NCBI GenBank assembly: GCA_021850345.1
Contig: JAJZMN010000197.1
Coordinates: 704-18,686, forward strand
Length of the DNA stretch: 17,983 nucleotides
Direction of reading: 5' to 3'
Origin: Actinomycetes bacterium
GTDB lineage: Bacteria; Actinomycetota; Acidimicrobiia; Acidimicrobiales; RAAP-2
The notes below the pieces were generated by a model, which made no database searches, was not told the DNA's origin, and saw only the letters and a list, made by a program, of their open reading frames with translations. Below are positions 1 to 6,622 of the stretch, one piece after another (position 1 is the first letter of the stretch; the number at the start of each line of letters is the position of its first letter). The translations under genes were made by a program, and so were the position numbers.

Positions 1-3
1 TTT

Positions 4-57
4 GCCCCTCTGCCCCTCTGCCCCTCTGCCCCTCTGCCCCTCTGCCCCTCTGCCCCT
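4..57. repeat. Octamer tandem repeat (GCCCCTCT)n
   Basis: Six perfect head-to-tail copies of GCCCCTCT fill 4-51, followed by a partial seventh copy (52-57). The preceding three bases (TTT) do not continue the unit, so the array probably begins at or very near the window edge. It lies about 125 nt upstream of the sugar-kinase start. An 8-nt unit is not a multiple of three, so the array is probably non-coding and prone to slippage. Confidence 0.9.
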
Positions 58-182
58 GGTTTGCCCGCCGCCCGCGCCAGGGACCCCCACCGGCGCCAAA
101 GCGACGAAGGGCCCTAGGACAGGGGGGCGATCCGCCGGTTTGCTCGAGGGTGTCCCCCGCGGCGCGCGGTGGAGGGAGGCAG

Positions 183-1217
183 ATGACACAGGTCCAGGCG
201 GCGGGGTCGAGGGGCGCGAGAGCCCGGCGCCCGATCGAGCTGATGGCGGTCGGCGATGTGGCGGAGGACCTCTTCGTGCGCCTCGACGACGGCGTGGCGC
301 GGGCGGGTGCCGGCCGTCGGGAGCTCGTCCTACCGCTCGGTGCCAAGGTCCCCGTCGGCGTTCCGGTCCTGGTGCCCGCCGGCGGCAACGCCGCCAACGT
401 CGCGGTCGCGGCGGCCCGTCTCGGGCTGAGCGCGGCGCTCGTCTCCTACGTCGGCGGGGACGCCGCGGGCCGCGAGGTTCTCGCAGGGCTCCACCACGAG
501 GGGGTGGACACGCGCTTTTGCCGGGTTGAACCCGACGCCGCGACCAACCGCAATGTGGTGCTGTGGTGCAGCGAGGACCGCACGATCCTCGTGCACCACG
601 AGACCTACGAGTACCACTGGCCGCACCTGCGCCCCGCGGAGGTTCCCCGCTGGCTGTACGTGACCTCGGTCGGCGCCGGGGCCCTCGACTACCACGACCA
701 GCTCGCCGACTGGCTCGAGGGCGAACCGGCCGTTCGTCTGGCCTTCCAACCCGGCACGTTCCAGATCGCGGCGGGGGCGTCGCGCCTCGCCCGGCTCTAC
801 AAGCGTGCCGAGGTCGTGATCTGCAACCGGGACGAAGCCGCCGTCATCGGTGGTGGCGCGCGCGATGACGTCGCCAGCCTGCTCGAAGGCCTGCGCCGGC
901 TCGGGGCCCGCATCGCCGTCGTGACCGACGGACAGGCCGGGGCCCACGCGAGCGACGACGAGCGACGTCTTTTCGTTCCGGCGTTTGCGACCGATGAACC
1001 GCCGCTCGAGCGCACGGGCGCGGGGGACGCGTTCGCGGCCACGCTGGTCTCGGGTCTGGCCAAGGGCCTCTGCCTCGAGGAGGCGCTTTCCCAGGCGCCG
1101 GTCAACGCCGCCAACGTGGTTGCGCACCTCGGAGCCCAGGCCGGCTTGCTCGACGACGTCGAGCTGCGCCGGCGTTTGAGACGCGCGCCGGGCAGCTACG
1201 TCGTCAGCGAGGCGTGA
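183..1217 (+). CDS. PfkB-family carbohydrate kinase (ribokinase-like)
   Basis: Predicted cytoplasmic kinase that phosphorylates a sugar or nucleoside with ATP; 344 residues, normal for the family. The first PfkB signature is at residues about 67-92 (GGNAANVAVAAARLG then SYVGGDAAG). The second is RTGAGDAF at about 277-284, with the GAGD anion hole and catalytic base D282. An NRDE motif (215-218) matches the NxxE metal/phosphate motif. The usual D of DTxGAGD is replaced by R (ERTGAGD). The ATG at 183 is chosen because GGAGGGAGG sits just upstream (172-180); an in-frame start at 150 lacks such a site. Substrate cannot be named from sequence: adenosine, ribose, fructose or another sugar are all possible. 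Its stop lies 4 nt from the stop of the convergent membrane-protein gene. Confidence 0.9.
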   Translation: MTQVQAAGSRGARARRPIELMAVGDVAEDLFVRLDDGVARAGAGRRELVLPLGAKVPVGVPVLVPAGGNAANVAVAAARLGLSAALVSYVGGDAAGREVLAGLHHEGVDTRFCRVEPDAATNRNVVLWCSEDRTILVHHETYEYHWPHLRPAEVPRWLYVTSVGAGALDYHDQLADWLEGEPAVRLAFQPGTFQIAAGASRLARLYKRAEVVICNRDEAAVIGGGARDDVASLLEGLRRLGARIAVVTDGQAGAHASDDERRLFVPAFATDEPPLERTGAGDAFAATLVSGLAKGLCLEEALSQAPVNAANVVAHLGAQAGLLDDVELRRRLRRAPGSYVVSEA

Positions 1218-1221
1218 CCCC

Positions 1222-1908
1222 TCAGTGCCCGGCGTTGCGCGCCGCGACCGCGTGCAGGCCGACGGGCACGAGGTTCTGGGCTTTCCAGCTGGCCGCCCGG
1301 CCGAGGAAGAGCGAACCGAGCAGGAACCCCACCGCGAGCGCCGCTGCGAGCGTCCACTGGCGTAGCCCGGCGCCGGCGAGGTGGCGGCGCGTCCGCCAGT
1401 AGTAGTCGCGGGGCGCCAGCCGGGCGGTGTCGAGCAGGTGGCTGAGGACGTGCACGGCCATCGCGCAGAACCACAGCACGAAGCTCGCCTTGTGGAGCAG
1501 GAGCACCGTCGGGCCGCCGCCGAGGACCAGCGCGACGCCCGTGGCCAGCACGGCGATGCTGAGCACGACGACGATCGGCCCGAGGAGCCGGAGGAGGGGG
1601 GCAGGCGGCCCCTTGCGCCGATAGGCGGGGGTGCCGAGGTAGTAGCGCGCGAAGCGGTAGGTCGTCGTTGCGATCTTGAGCGCGACCGGAGGGATGAGAA
1701 GCATCCCGATGAAGACGTGGGCGCTGAGCAGGGGGCCGATCTGCAGGATCGTGACGCCCTCTGCGGCGAGCAGGACGAGCAGCGACGCGGCGGTCGCGCC
1801 CGTCAGGCGCGCGTTCGCCTCGACGCCGGGGTCCTCCTGCGCCCCCGCCTCGTTTCGCCGGTGGGCCGGCGTCGGGCCGCGCAGGACCGACGGAGCACGC
1901 TGGGCCAT
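1222..1908 (-). CDS. Five-helix membrane protein with cytochrome b-like histidines
   Basis: A 228-residue integral membrane protein with helices at about 38-57, 60-82, 106-130, 136-160 and 183-204. Histidines H64 (helix 2) and H139, H153 and H157 (helix 4) are placed like haem ligands. H139 and H153 are 14 residues apart, a spacing familiar from b-type cytochromes. The fold resembles DUF4405 or cytochrome b561-like proteins, but I cannot assign a family with certainty. Just before helix 1 is the motif LTGAT (residues 35-39), close to the [S/T]GAT site that ApbE enzymes load with FMN, although the usual upstream Asp is absent. An apbE gene lies immediately upstream on the same strand (50-nt gap). 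The N-terminal about 35 residues are hydrophilic. The start is ATG with no Shine-Dalgarno; a TAGCCT hexamer 6 nt upstream suggests a leaderless transcript. Confidence 0.75.
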   Translation of the reverse strand: MAQRAPSVLRGPTPAHRRNEAGAQEDPGVEANARLTGATAASLLVLLAAEGVTILQIGPLLSAHVFIGMLLIPPVALKIATTTYRFARYYLGTPAYRRKGPPAPLLRLLGPIVVVLSIAVLATGVALVLGGGPTVLLLHKASFVLWFCAMAVHVLSHLLDTARLAPRDYYWRTRRHLAGAGLRQWTLAAALAVGFLLGSLFLGRAASWKAQNLVPVGLHAVAARNAGH

Positions 1909-1914
1909 GGGCCA

Positions 1915-1920
1915 AGGCTA
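1915..1920 (-). promoter_or_regulatory. Probable -10 element of a leaderless promoter
   Basis: On the minus strand TAGCCT matches the actinobacterial TANNNT -10 consensus and is followed by exactly 6 nt (TGGCCC) and then the ATG at 1908. Transcription would begin at or next to the start codon. No convincing -35 hexamer is seen. The geometry is the same as at oxyR and tmk in this window. Confidence 0.55.
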
Positions 1921-1958
1921 GGCATCCAAGCTGACCACAAGATGAACGCGGCGCGCCC

Positions 1959-2771
1959 TCAGTCGAGCATGGGCGCGAAGGGGAACGCTTCGGTGTGCTG
2001 GGTCGCGCCGTCGCTGCCGACGACGAGGCCCTCGTAGCCCGGCAGCCGTCCGAGGAGCGCGAGCGCACTCTTGCCGCCGACGCACAGCGCCGTCGCGAGG
2101 GCGTCGCAGTCCCCGGCGTCGGGTCCGACGACACTGGCCGAGGCTGCGGCCGTCCGTGTGGTCCCCGAACGGGGGTCGACGATGTGGGCCCCCCGTTCGT
2201 AGGTGCCCGAGGTCGCGATCGCCGCACCGACCTCGGCGACGGCGAGCAGGTGCCGACGCGAGGCGGGATCGAGGATCCCGACACGCCAGGTCAGCCCGGG
2301 ACCGGGGGAGCCGGCGACCGCGATGTCGCCGGCGGCGTTGACGAGCGCGCCGCTGCCGGCGGCGGGTGCGACGATGGCGAGCGCTTGCGCGGCGGCGAGG
2401 CCCTTGACGTAGCCGGAGGGGTCGACGCCGCCGGGGACCGCCCAGGGGTCGAAGAGGCCGTCGGTGAGCTCCCGGAGCTGTGCGCAGCGCGTGAGAGCGG
2501 CCCCGACCTCCGCGGGGGCGTCCTCGACGCGAAGCTCGCCGCGACGGATCGCGGAGATCGGACTGTTGGCCTTGTAGGTGCTGAAGAGGGCGTCGACGCG
2601 ATGCAGCAGGGCCCGGGCGCGTGCGAGCGCGAGGAAGGCGTCACGCCCGGGGGCGGGGAGCGCGCCGTAGAGGTCGAGGGTGACGACGGTCCCCATGACC
2701 TGTTCCGCGTGGTGGAGCGCGGGAGGCGGAACGCCAACGTCTCCCTCGGGCCCCGACGCGGGCCTGCTCAC
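1959..2771 (-). CDS. apbE: FAD:protein FMN transferase (ApbE family)
   Basis: Transfers FMN from FAD to a Thr/Ser of a target flavoprotein by a phosphoester bond. From the GTG at 2771 it is 270 residues. Family motifs in order: EQVMGTVVTLDLYG (23-36), TDGLFDP (103-109), YVKG (121-124), VNAAGD (144-149; families usually show GGD), WRVGILDP, ATSGTYERG (186-194), HIVDPRSG (196-203) and DALAT (223-227, the metal-binding D/T region). No signal peptide or lipobox is visible, so the enzyme looks cytoplasmic, whereas many ApbEs are periplasmic lipoproteins. The start is uncertain: GTG 2771 has a G-rich stretch upstream, and ATG 2696 would begin at the MGT motif. Longer in-frame extensions to 3272 are antisense to psiE and unlikely. 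It precedes the His-rich membrane-protein gene, its plausible partner. No separate FMN-binding-domain protein is present. Confidence 0.88.
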   Translation of the reverse strand: MSRPASGPEGDVGVPPPALHHAEQVMGTVVTLDLYGALPAPGRDAFLALARARALLHRVDALFSTYKANSPISAIRRGELRVEDAPAEVGAALTRCAQLRELTDGLFDPWAVPGGVDPSGYVKGLAAAQALAIVAPAAGSGALVNAAGDIAVAGSPGPGLTWRVGILDPASRRHLLAVAEVGAAIATSGTYERGAHIVDPRSGTTRTAAASASVVGPDAGDCDALATALCVGGKSALALLGRLPGYEGLVVGSDGATQHTEAFPFAPMLD

Positions 2772-2911
2772 CGGGTGCGTCCCGCCCCGAGGGTCCAAGC
2801 GCCGGGCGCGCCGGCCGGCACCTCCTCCCCGGTGGTCGCGCCGGAACCCCATCGCCCGGTCGCAGCAAGGGGGGGTCGCCGGCGGACCGGGACGCCTGCT
2901 CGTGCGGCGGC

Positions 2912-2917
2912 TAGCCT
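2912..2917 (+). promoter_or_regulatory. Candidate -10 element for the PsiE-like gene
   Basis: TAGCCT fits TANNNT and lies 73 nt before the GTG at 2991, inside the 219-nt divergent gap between apbE and the PsiE-like gene. There is no recognisable -35. This rests on a short motif only. Confidence 0.25.
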
Positions 2918-2990
2918 CGGCGGCGCAGGCGGCGGTGCCCCGCGACGGCGTCCGCGCGACGTGCACCACGGCGGAGATGGGGGGAGGGAC

Positions 2991-3458
2991 GTGAAGCTGC
3001 CGACGCACGGCCCGTCGGGCGGCCAGGACGGTGGGGCTGTCGCGCAGACGCGCGCGGTGCGCGTCCTCGAGCAGATCCAGGATGTCGTCACGGTGCTTGT
3101 CGGTGGTGCGCTGCTGGTCTTGTCGCTCGGGATCCTGATCGCGGCCGTCGTGGACTTCGTCCGCAGCCACAGCGGCGTCATCACCGCCGCGACGGGCTTC
3201 CTCGACCAGGTGCTCCTCGTCCTCATCCTCGTCGAGGTCGTGCACACGGTCATCCTCTCGTTGCGCGCGCATGCGCTGCAGGCCGAGCCCTTCATCGTCG
3301 TGGCGCTCATCGCCGCGATCCGCAAGATCCTGTTCGTGCTCGGGAGCCAGCAGCCGATCTCGACGGCGCAGTTCGCGCTGTTCCTCGCGACTGCCGTCGT
3401 GTTCGTCGCGTCACTCGTCGTGATCCGCCGCCTCGGCGGCCGCCAGGACGCCGAGTGA
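2991..3458 (+). CDS. PsiE-like small membrane protein
   Basis: A 155-residue protein with four predicted membrane helices at about 31-55, 72-92, 99-118 and 125-145. The core, FLDQVLLVLILVEVVHTVI (70-88) followed by AEPFIVVALIAAIRKILF (98-115), matches the phosphate-starvation-inducible PsiE family as I recall it. The biochemical role of that family is unknown. The GTG at 2991 is selected because GGGGAGGG ends just before it (2981-2988); the frame is open far upstream but only as antisense to apbE. The hydrophilic N-terminus of about 25 residues and the Arg-rich C-terminus (RRLGGRQ) suggest both ends are cytoplasmic. It ends 16 nt before the convergent stop of the DprE2-like gene, with a hairpin at the junction. 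No Pho-box was recognised. Confidence 0.8.
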   Translation: MKLPTHGPSGGQDGGAVAQTRAVRVLEQIQDVVTVLVGGALLVLSLGILIAAVVDFVRSHSGVITAATGFLDQVLLVLILVEVVHTVILSLRAHALQAEPFIVVALIAAIRKILFVLGSQQPISTAQFALFLATAVVFVASLVVIRRLGGRQDAE

Positions 3459-3464
3459 GGCGGC

Positions 3465-3492
3465 CGCCGCGCGCTCAGCTGGGCGCGCGGCG
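3465..3492. terminator. Hairpin at the convergent psiE-like/dprE2 junction
   Basis: A perfect 10-bp stem, CGCCGCGCGC (3465-3474) with GCGCGCGGCG (3483-3492), surrounds an 8-nt loop. It lies just after the plus-strand stop and spans the minus-strand stop at 3475. No T-tract follows on either strand, so termination is inferred from position and stability. Confidence 0.45.
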
Positions 3493-4236
3493 CCATAGGG
3501 CTCGAGGAACCAGGCGCGCGACCCCAAACAGGACGCGCAGCGAGGCAGGGACGTAGACGTCCTCGGCACCGCTTTCGAGGCCGCGCACGACGGCGTCGGC
3601 GACCGCGTCGACACTCGTGGCGAGTGGCTGGCGGGACCTCCCGTCGGTCAGACGGGTCGGGACGAAGCCCGGCCGGACGATCATCACCTTGACTCCGGTG
3701 CCGCTCAGCGCGTCGCCGAGGCCCTGGCAGAAGCCGTCCAGACCGGCCTTGGAGGAGCCGTAGACGAAGTTGGCCTTGCGGACTCTGGCGCCGGCGACCG
3801 AGGAGAAGACGACGATGCGGCCCGACCCCTGGGCGACGAGCCGGCGCGCGAACGCGAAGGTCAGCGCAGCTGGGCCCGTGAAGTTCGTCTCGATCGTGTC
3901 CGCCACCTCGTCGGGCGACAGCACGTCGAGGCCCTCGTTCGGCAGGGTGCCCGCCGCGACCAGGACGAGGTCCACCGTGTTGAGGCGCGCGAGGCAGCTC
4001 TCGACGAACGCGTCGCGTACCGAGCGGTCGCGCACGTCGAGCACGACCGTCTCGACCTCGGTGACCCCCGCGCGTGCAAGGGCGTCCGCGCTCTCCTGGA
4101 GCCGCTCGGGGCTGCGCCCCGCGAGGACGCAGTGCCGCAGCCGCCGTCGCGCGAGGCGCTCGAGCACGGCCCGCGCCAGGTCCGAACCGCCGCCGATCAC
4201 CACCGCGCTCGCCGGCATCCCCGTCACGTCGCTCAC
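3475..4236 (-). CDS. dprE2: Decaprenylphosphoryl-2-keto-ribose reductase-like SDR (DprE2)
   Basis: NAD(P)H-dependent short-chain dehydrogenase, 253 residues, assigned to reduction of the 2-keto intermediate made by DprE1 to decaprenylphosphoryl arabinose. The Rossmann cofactor loop is VIGGGSDLARA (13-23), a variant of TGxxxGIG. The catalytic set includes N118 (ETNFTG), S145/S146 (VFSSVAGA), Y159 and K163 (YGSSKAG), followed by IVRPGFVPT. The GTG at 4236 follows an AAAGGAGG ribosome site 5 nt upstream. Its first four bases overlap the dprE1 stop (GTGA), which implies translational coupling. Sequence alone would allow any SDR substrate; the DprE2 call rests on similarity of the motif pattern plus direct adjacency to dprE1 and the UbiA-type enzyme. 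It is the last gene of the operon. Confidence 0.88.
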   Translation of the reverse strand: MSDVTGMPASAVVIGGGSDLARAVLERLARRRLRHCVLAGRSPERLQESADALARAGVTEVETVVLDVRDRSVRDAFVESCLARLNTVDLVLVAAGTLPNEGLDVLSPDEVADTIETNFTGPAALTFAFARRLVAQGSGRIVVFSSVAGARVRKANFVYGSSKAGLDGFCQGLGDALSGTGVKVMIVRPGFVPTRLTDGRSRQPLATSVDAVADAVVRGLESGAEDVYVPASLRVLFGVARLVPRALWRRAPS

Positions 4237-5627
4237 CCCCGCCTCCTTTTCGGCCCGTCCGGACCCGTGAGATGGAGCCGTCGCGCCAGGTCGGACGCGA
4301 AAAGGCCGTCGGGGTCGAGCTTGGCACGGGTCGCGCGCCACTGGTCGAGGCGCGGGTACATCGCGGCGACGAGGTCGGGCCGCAGCCGCCCGTCCTTCGC
4401 GAGGTAGACGCGCCCTCCGGCCGCGGCGACGAGCTCGTCGAGCTCGTCGAGAGCGGCAGCGAGGCCCGGGTTGCCGGTCGCGAGATCGATGGCGGCCGTC
4501 CACCCGGGCATCGGGAACGACAGCGGTGCCCGGCTCGCGACCCCGAAGCGTTTGAGCACGACGAGCGTCGGGGTCTTGTGCCGCTGCTGGAGGTGCTCCA
4601 AGACGCGGCGCACGACGTCTGCGGCGTCCAAGGGCACGACGAACTGGTACTGGGTGAACCCCCGTGGGCCGTAGAGGCGGTTCCACTCTGCCAGGGCGTC
4701 GAGGGGGTAGAAGTAGCCGTCGATCGTCTCGAGGCTCGTGCGCGCCCGCGGCGCCCGGCGGAAGTACGCCTCGTTGAAGGCCGCGACGACCCCGGGTCCC
4801 ACGAGGTTCACCGGCGGTGCGAAAGGAACGGGGAGCCGGCGGCGCCCGTGGCGTTCGAGGGGCGTCGCGCACGCCGCCGCCGGAAGCTCGCCGAGGGTCG
4901 CGTGACGCCCCAGGGTGACGACCGCCCGCCCGAGCCGCCCGCCCCGGGCCACGCCGTCCACCCACGCGACCGAGTACGGCACGTGCGCGTCCTCGGCCGA
5001 GAGCAGGGCCATGCACTCGTCGATGTCCGCGGCCCGGCGTGTCTCGACCGCCATGAGCGCGGTCTCGATCCGCTGCAGGCGTAGTGTCACCTCGGTCACG
5101 ACGCCCGTCAGCCCCATCCCGCCGACGGTCGCGAAGAACGCGTCGGGGGCTTCGGTCGGGTCGTAGACGCGCACGCCATCGGGCCCGGCGAGGCTGACCT
5201 GCTCGACGAAGCCGCCGAAGGAGCCGTCCCGGTGGTGGTTCTTTCCGTGGACATCGGCCGCGAGGGCGCCGCCGATCGTGACGGCGGCGGTTCCGGGTGT
5301 GACGGGGAGGAACCAGCCCGCGGGCACCACCGTCGCCAGCAGGTCGGCGAGGGACGTCCCTGCGCCGACGCGCACGCGGCCAGCCTCGAGGTCGGCCGAG
5401 AGCATGCCGTCGAGGCACGTGCAGTCAAGGACCGTCCCGCCGCCGCACTGCGCGGCGTCCCCGTACGCGCGGCCGAGGCCGCGGGCGATGGCCACGCGCC
5501 CGGCGCTCCGCGCGGCGCCGAGCGCGGCGACGACGCCCGTGGGGTCTTCGGGGCGGGCGACGTCCGCCGCGCTCGCTCCGGCGCGTCCCCAGCCGCAGAG
5601 CAGGCGTCGCGAGGTGGCGGCGCTCAC
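4233..5627 (-). CDS. dprE1: Decaprenylphosphoryl-beta-D-ribose 2'-oxidase (DprE1-like)
   Basis: FAD-dependent oxidase of the VAO/ALO type, 464 residues (mycobacterial DprE1 is about 461). It oxidises the 2'-hydroxyl of decaprenylphosphoryl ribose, the first half of epimerisation to arabinose. FAD-binding motifs: RGLGRAYGDAAQ (49-60), PGTAAVTIGG (111-120) and HGKNHH (127-132, containing the His equivalent to mycobacterial H132). The substrate-domain signatures are EWNRLYGPRGFTQYQFVVP (314-332), VVLKRFG (356-362), PLSFPMPGW (368-376), YLAKDGR (408-414, with the Lys equivalent to K418) and MYPRLDQW (423-430). At the position of mycobacterial Cys387, the benzothiazinone target, the residue is Ala379 (GWTAAID). 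GTG 5627 overlaps the ubiA stop by 4 nt (GTGA), and its own stop overlaps dprE2 the same way. Confidence 0.95.
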   Translation of the reverse strand: MSAATSRRLLCGWGRAGASAADVARPEDPTGVVAALGAARSAGRVAIARGLGRAYGDAAQCGGGTVLDCTCLDGMLSADLEAGRVRVGAGTSLADLLATVVPAGWFLPVTPGTAAVTIGGALAADVHGKNHHRDGSFGGFVEQVSLAGPDGVRVYDPTEAPDAFFATVGGMGLTGVVTEVTLRLQRIETALMAVETRRAADIDECMALLSAEDAHVPYSVAWVDGVARGGRLGRAVVTLGRHATLGELPAAACATPLERHGRRRLPVPFAPPVNLVGPGVVAAFNEAYFRRAPRARTSLETIDGYFYPLDALAEWNRLYGPRGFTQYQFVVPLDAADVVRRVLEHLQQRHKTPTLVVLKRFGVASRAPLSFPMPGWTAAIDLATGNPGLAAALDELDELVAAAGGRVYLAKDGRLRPDLVAAMYPRLDQWRATRAKLDPDGLFASDLARRLHLTGPDGPKRRRG

Positions 5628-6622
5628 GCGTAGACGCCGAGGAGCACGAGCCCGACGCACAGGGCCCCGAGGACCTGGAGCGTGTGGTTCTTCAAGAACA
5701 GCTCCTCGGGCGCGCCACCCTCGCCGCGCTCGAGGGCGAGCTCGACGAGGAGCACGGCGATGACGAAGGGGACGACCGACAAGCGGACGATGACGTCGTC
5801 CCCGTCGGCGCGCAGGTCGCCGAGGTGGTTGGCACGGTCGAACGCCCACAGGGCGTAGCTCGTGATGGCGACGGTCGCCGCAACTCCACGCACGAAGCGC
5901 AGGAACGCCTCGGGGTAGGCGGCGAGCACGGCGCGGTGTGCCGCGACGGCCGGGCCGAGGGTGTGCAGCTCGCCGGTGCGCTTGCCCGCGACGAGCAGGA
6001 GGGCGCCGGCGGAGGTGACCGTGAGGAACCACGGCGAGATCGCAAGGTGCGCAGCCGCCCCCCCGGCGACGGCGCGCAGGACGAAGCCCGAGGCGACGCA
6101 GGCGAGCTCGACGACGGGCACGTGCTTCAGCGCGAGCGAGTAGGCGAGCGTGATCCCGATGTAGGTCCCGAGCACCGCGAGCAGGGGTTCGCCAGCGAGC
6201 ACGGTGGCGCCGACGAGGCTCCCGGCGATCAGCGCGAGCGCCACGCCGACGGCGGCCGGCGGCGAGATCTCCCCCGCAGCGATCGGGCGCGTCATCTTCG
6301 CGGGGTGGATCCGGTCCGCCTCCGCGTCGACGACGTCGTTGACGAGGTAGACGCCGGACGCCGCGGCGAGGAACAGGCCGGCCGCCGCCGCGGAGCGCCC
6401 GAGGATCGCCGGGTGTCCGAGGGTCCCCGCGGCCGCGGGCGCCGCGAAGACAAGCACGTTCTTCACCCACTGGCGCGGCCTCGTCGCCCGGAGGAACGCA
6501 CCGGTGCGTCGGCCGGGTGCCCCCGCACCGCGCGCGGCGCCACCGCCAGGGGCCGTACCGTGCTGCGCCGGCGCCTCCCCGGGCAGCACCGCGCCCGGGG
6601 TTCGGGTGGGGCTCTCAGCCAC
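5624..6622 (-). CDS. ubiA: UbiA-family decaprenyl-phosphate phosphoribosyltransferase
   Basis: Polytopic membrane prenyltransferase predicted to join 5-phosphoribosyl diphosphate to decaprenyl phosphate, the committed step of DPA synthesis. The metal/diphosphate motif is NDVVDAEAD (95-103), within VYLVNDVVDAEADRIHPAK; TRPIAAGE follows, then AGKRTGELH (212-220). All closely match the mycobacterial DPPR synthase (Rv3806c) pattern. About nine hydrophobic helices can be traced. GTG 6622 gives 332 residues, with a Gly/Pro/Ala-rich N-terminal stretch of about 40 residues before the conserved FLRATRPRQWVKN. GTG 6589 is an alternative start, and the true protein may be shorter. The gene overlaps the upstream glycosidase by 8 nt and dprE1 by 4 nt. 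The phosphatase that normally removes the 5'-phosphate is not in this window. Confidence 0.92.
   Translation of the reverse strand: MAESPTRTPGAVLPGEAPAQHGTAPGGGAARGAGAPGRRTGAFLRATRPRQWVKNVLVFAAPAAAGTLGHPAILGRSAAAAGLFLAAASGVYLVNDVVDAEADRIHPAKMTRPIAAGEISPPAAVGVALALIAGSLVGATVLAGEPLLAVLGTYIGITLAYSLALKHVPVVELACVASGFVLRAVAGGAAAHLAISPWFLTVTSAGALLLVAGKRTGELHTLGPAVAAHRAVLAAYPEAFLRFVRGVAATVAITSYALWAFDRANHLGDLRADGDDVIVRLSVVPFVIAVLLVELALERGEGGAPEELFLKNHTLQVLGALCVGLVLLGVYA

Noticed and set aside
4..57. Tandem repeats as a CRISPR array
   Set aside because: The units are 8 nt and contiguous, with no spacers and no cas genes.
2..529. Pro/Arg-rich open frame covering the octamer repeat
   Set aside because: It runs out of frame through the PfkB kinase, with low-complexity composition typical of shifted high-GC frames.
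1995..2990. Upstream extension of the PsiE-like frame
   Set aside because: The frame is antisense to apbE, and the PsiE-like domain begins only after a good ribosome site and GTG at 2991.
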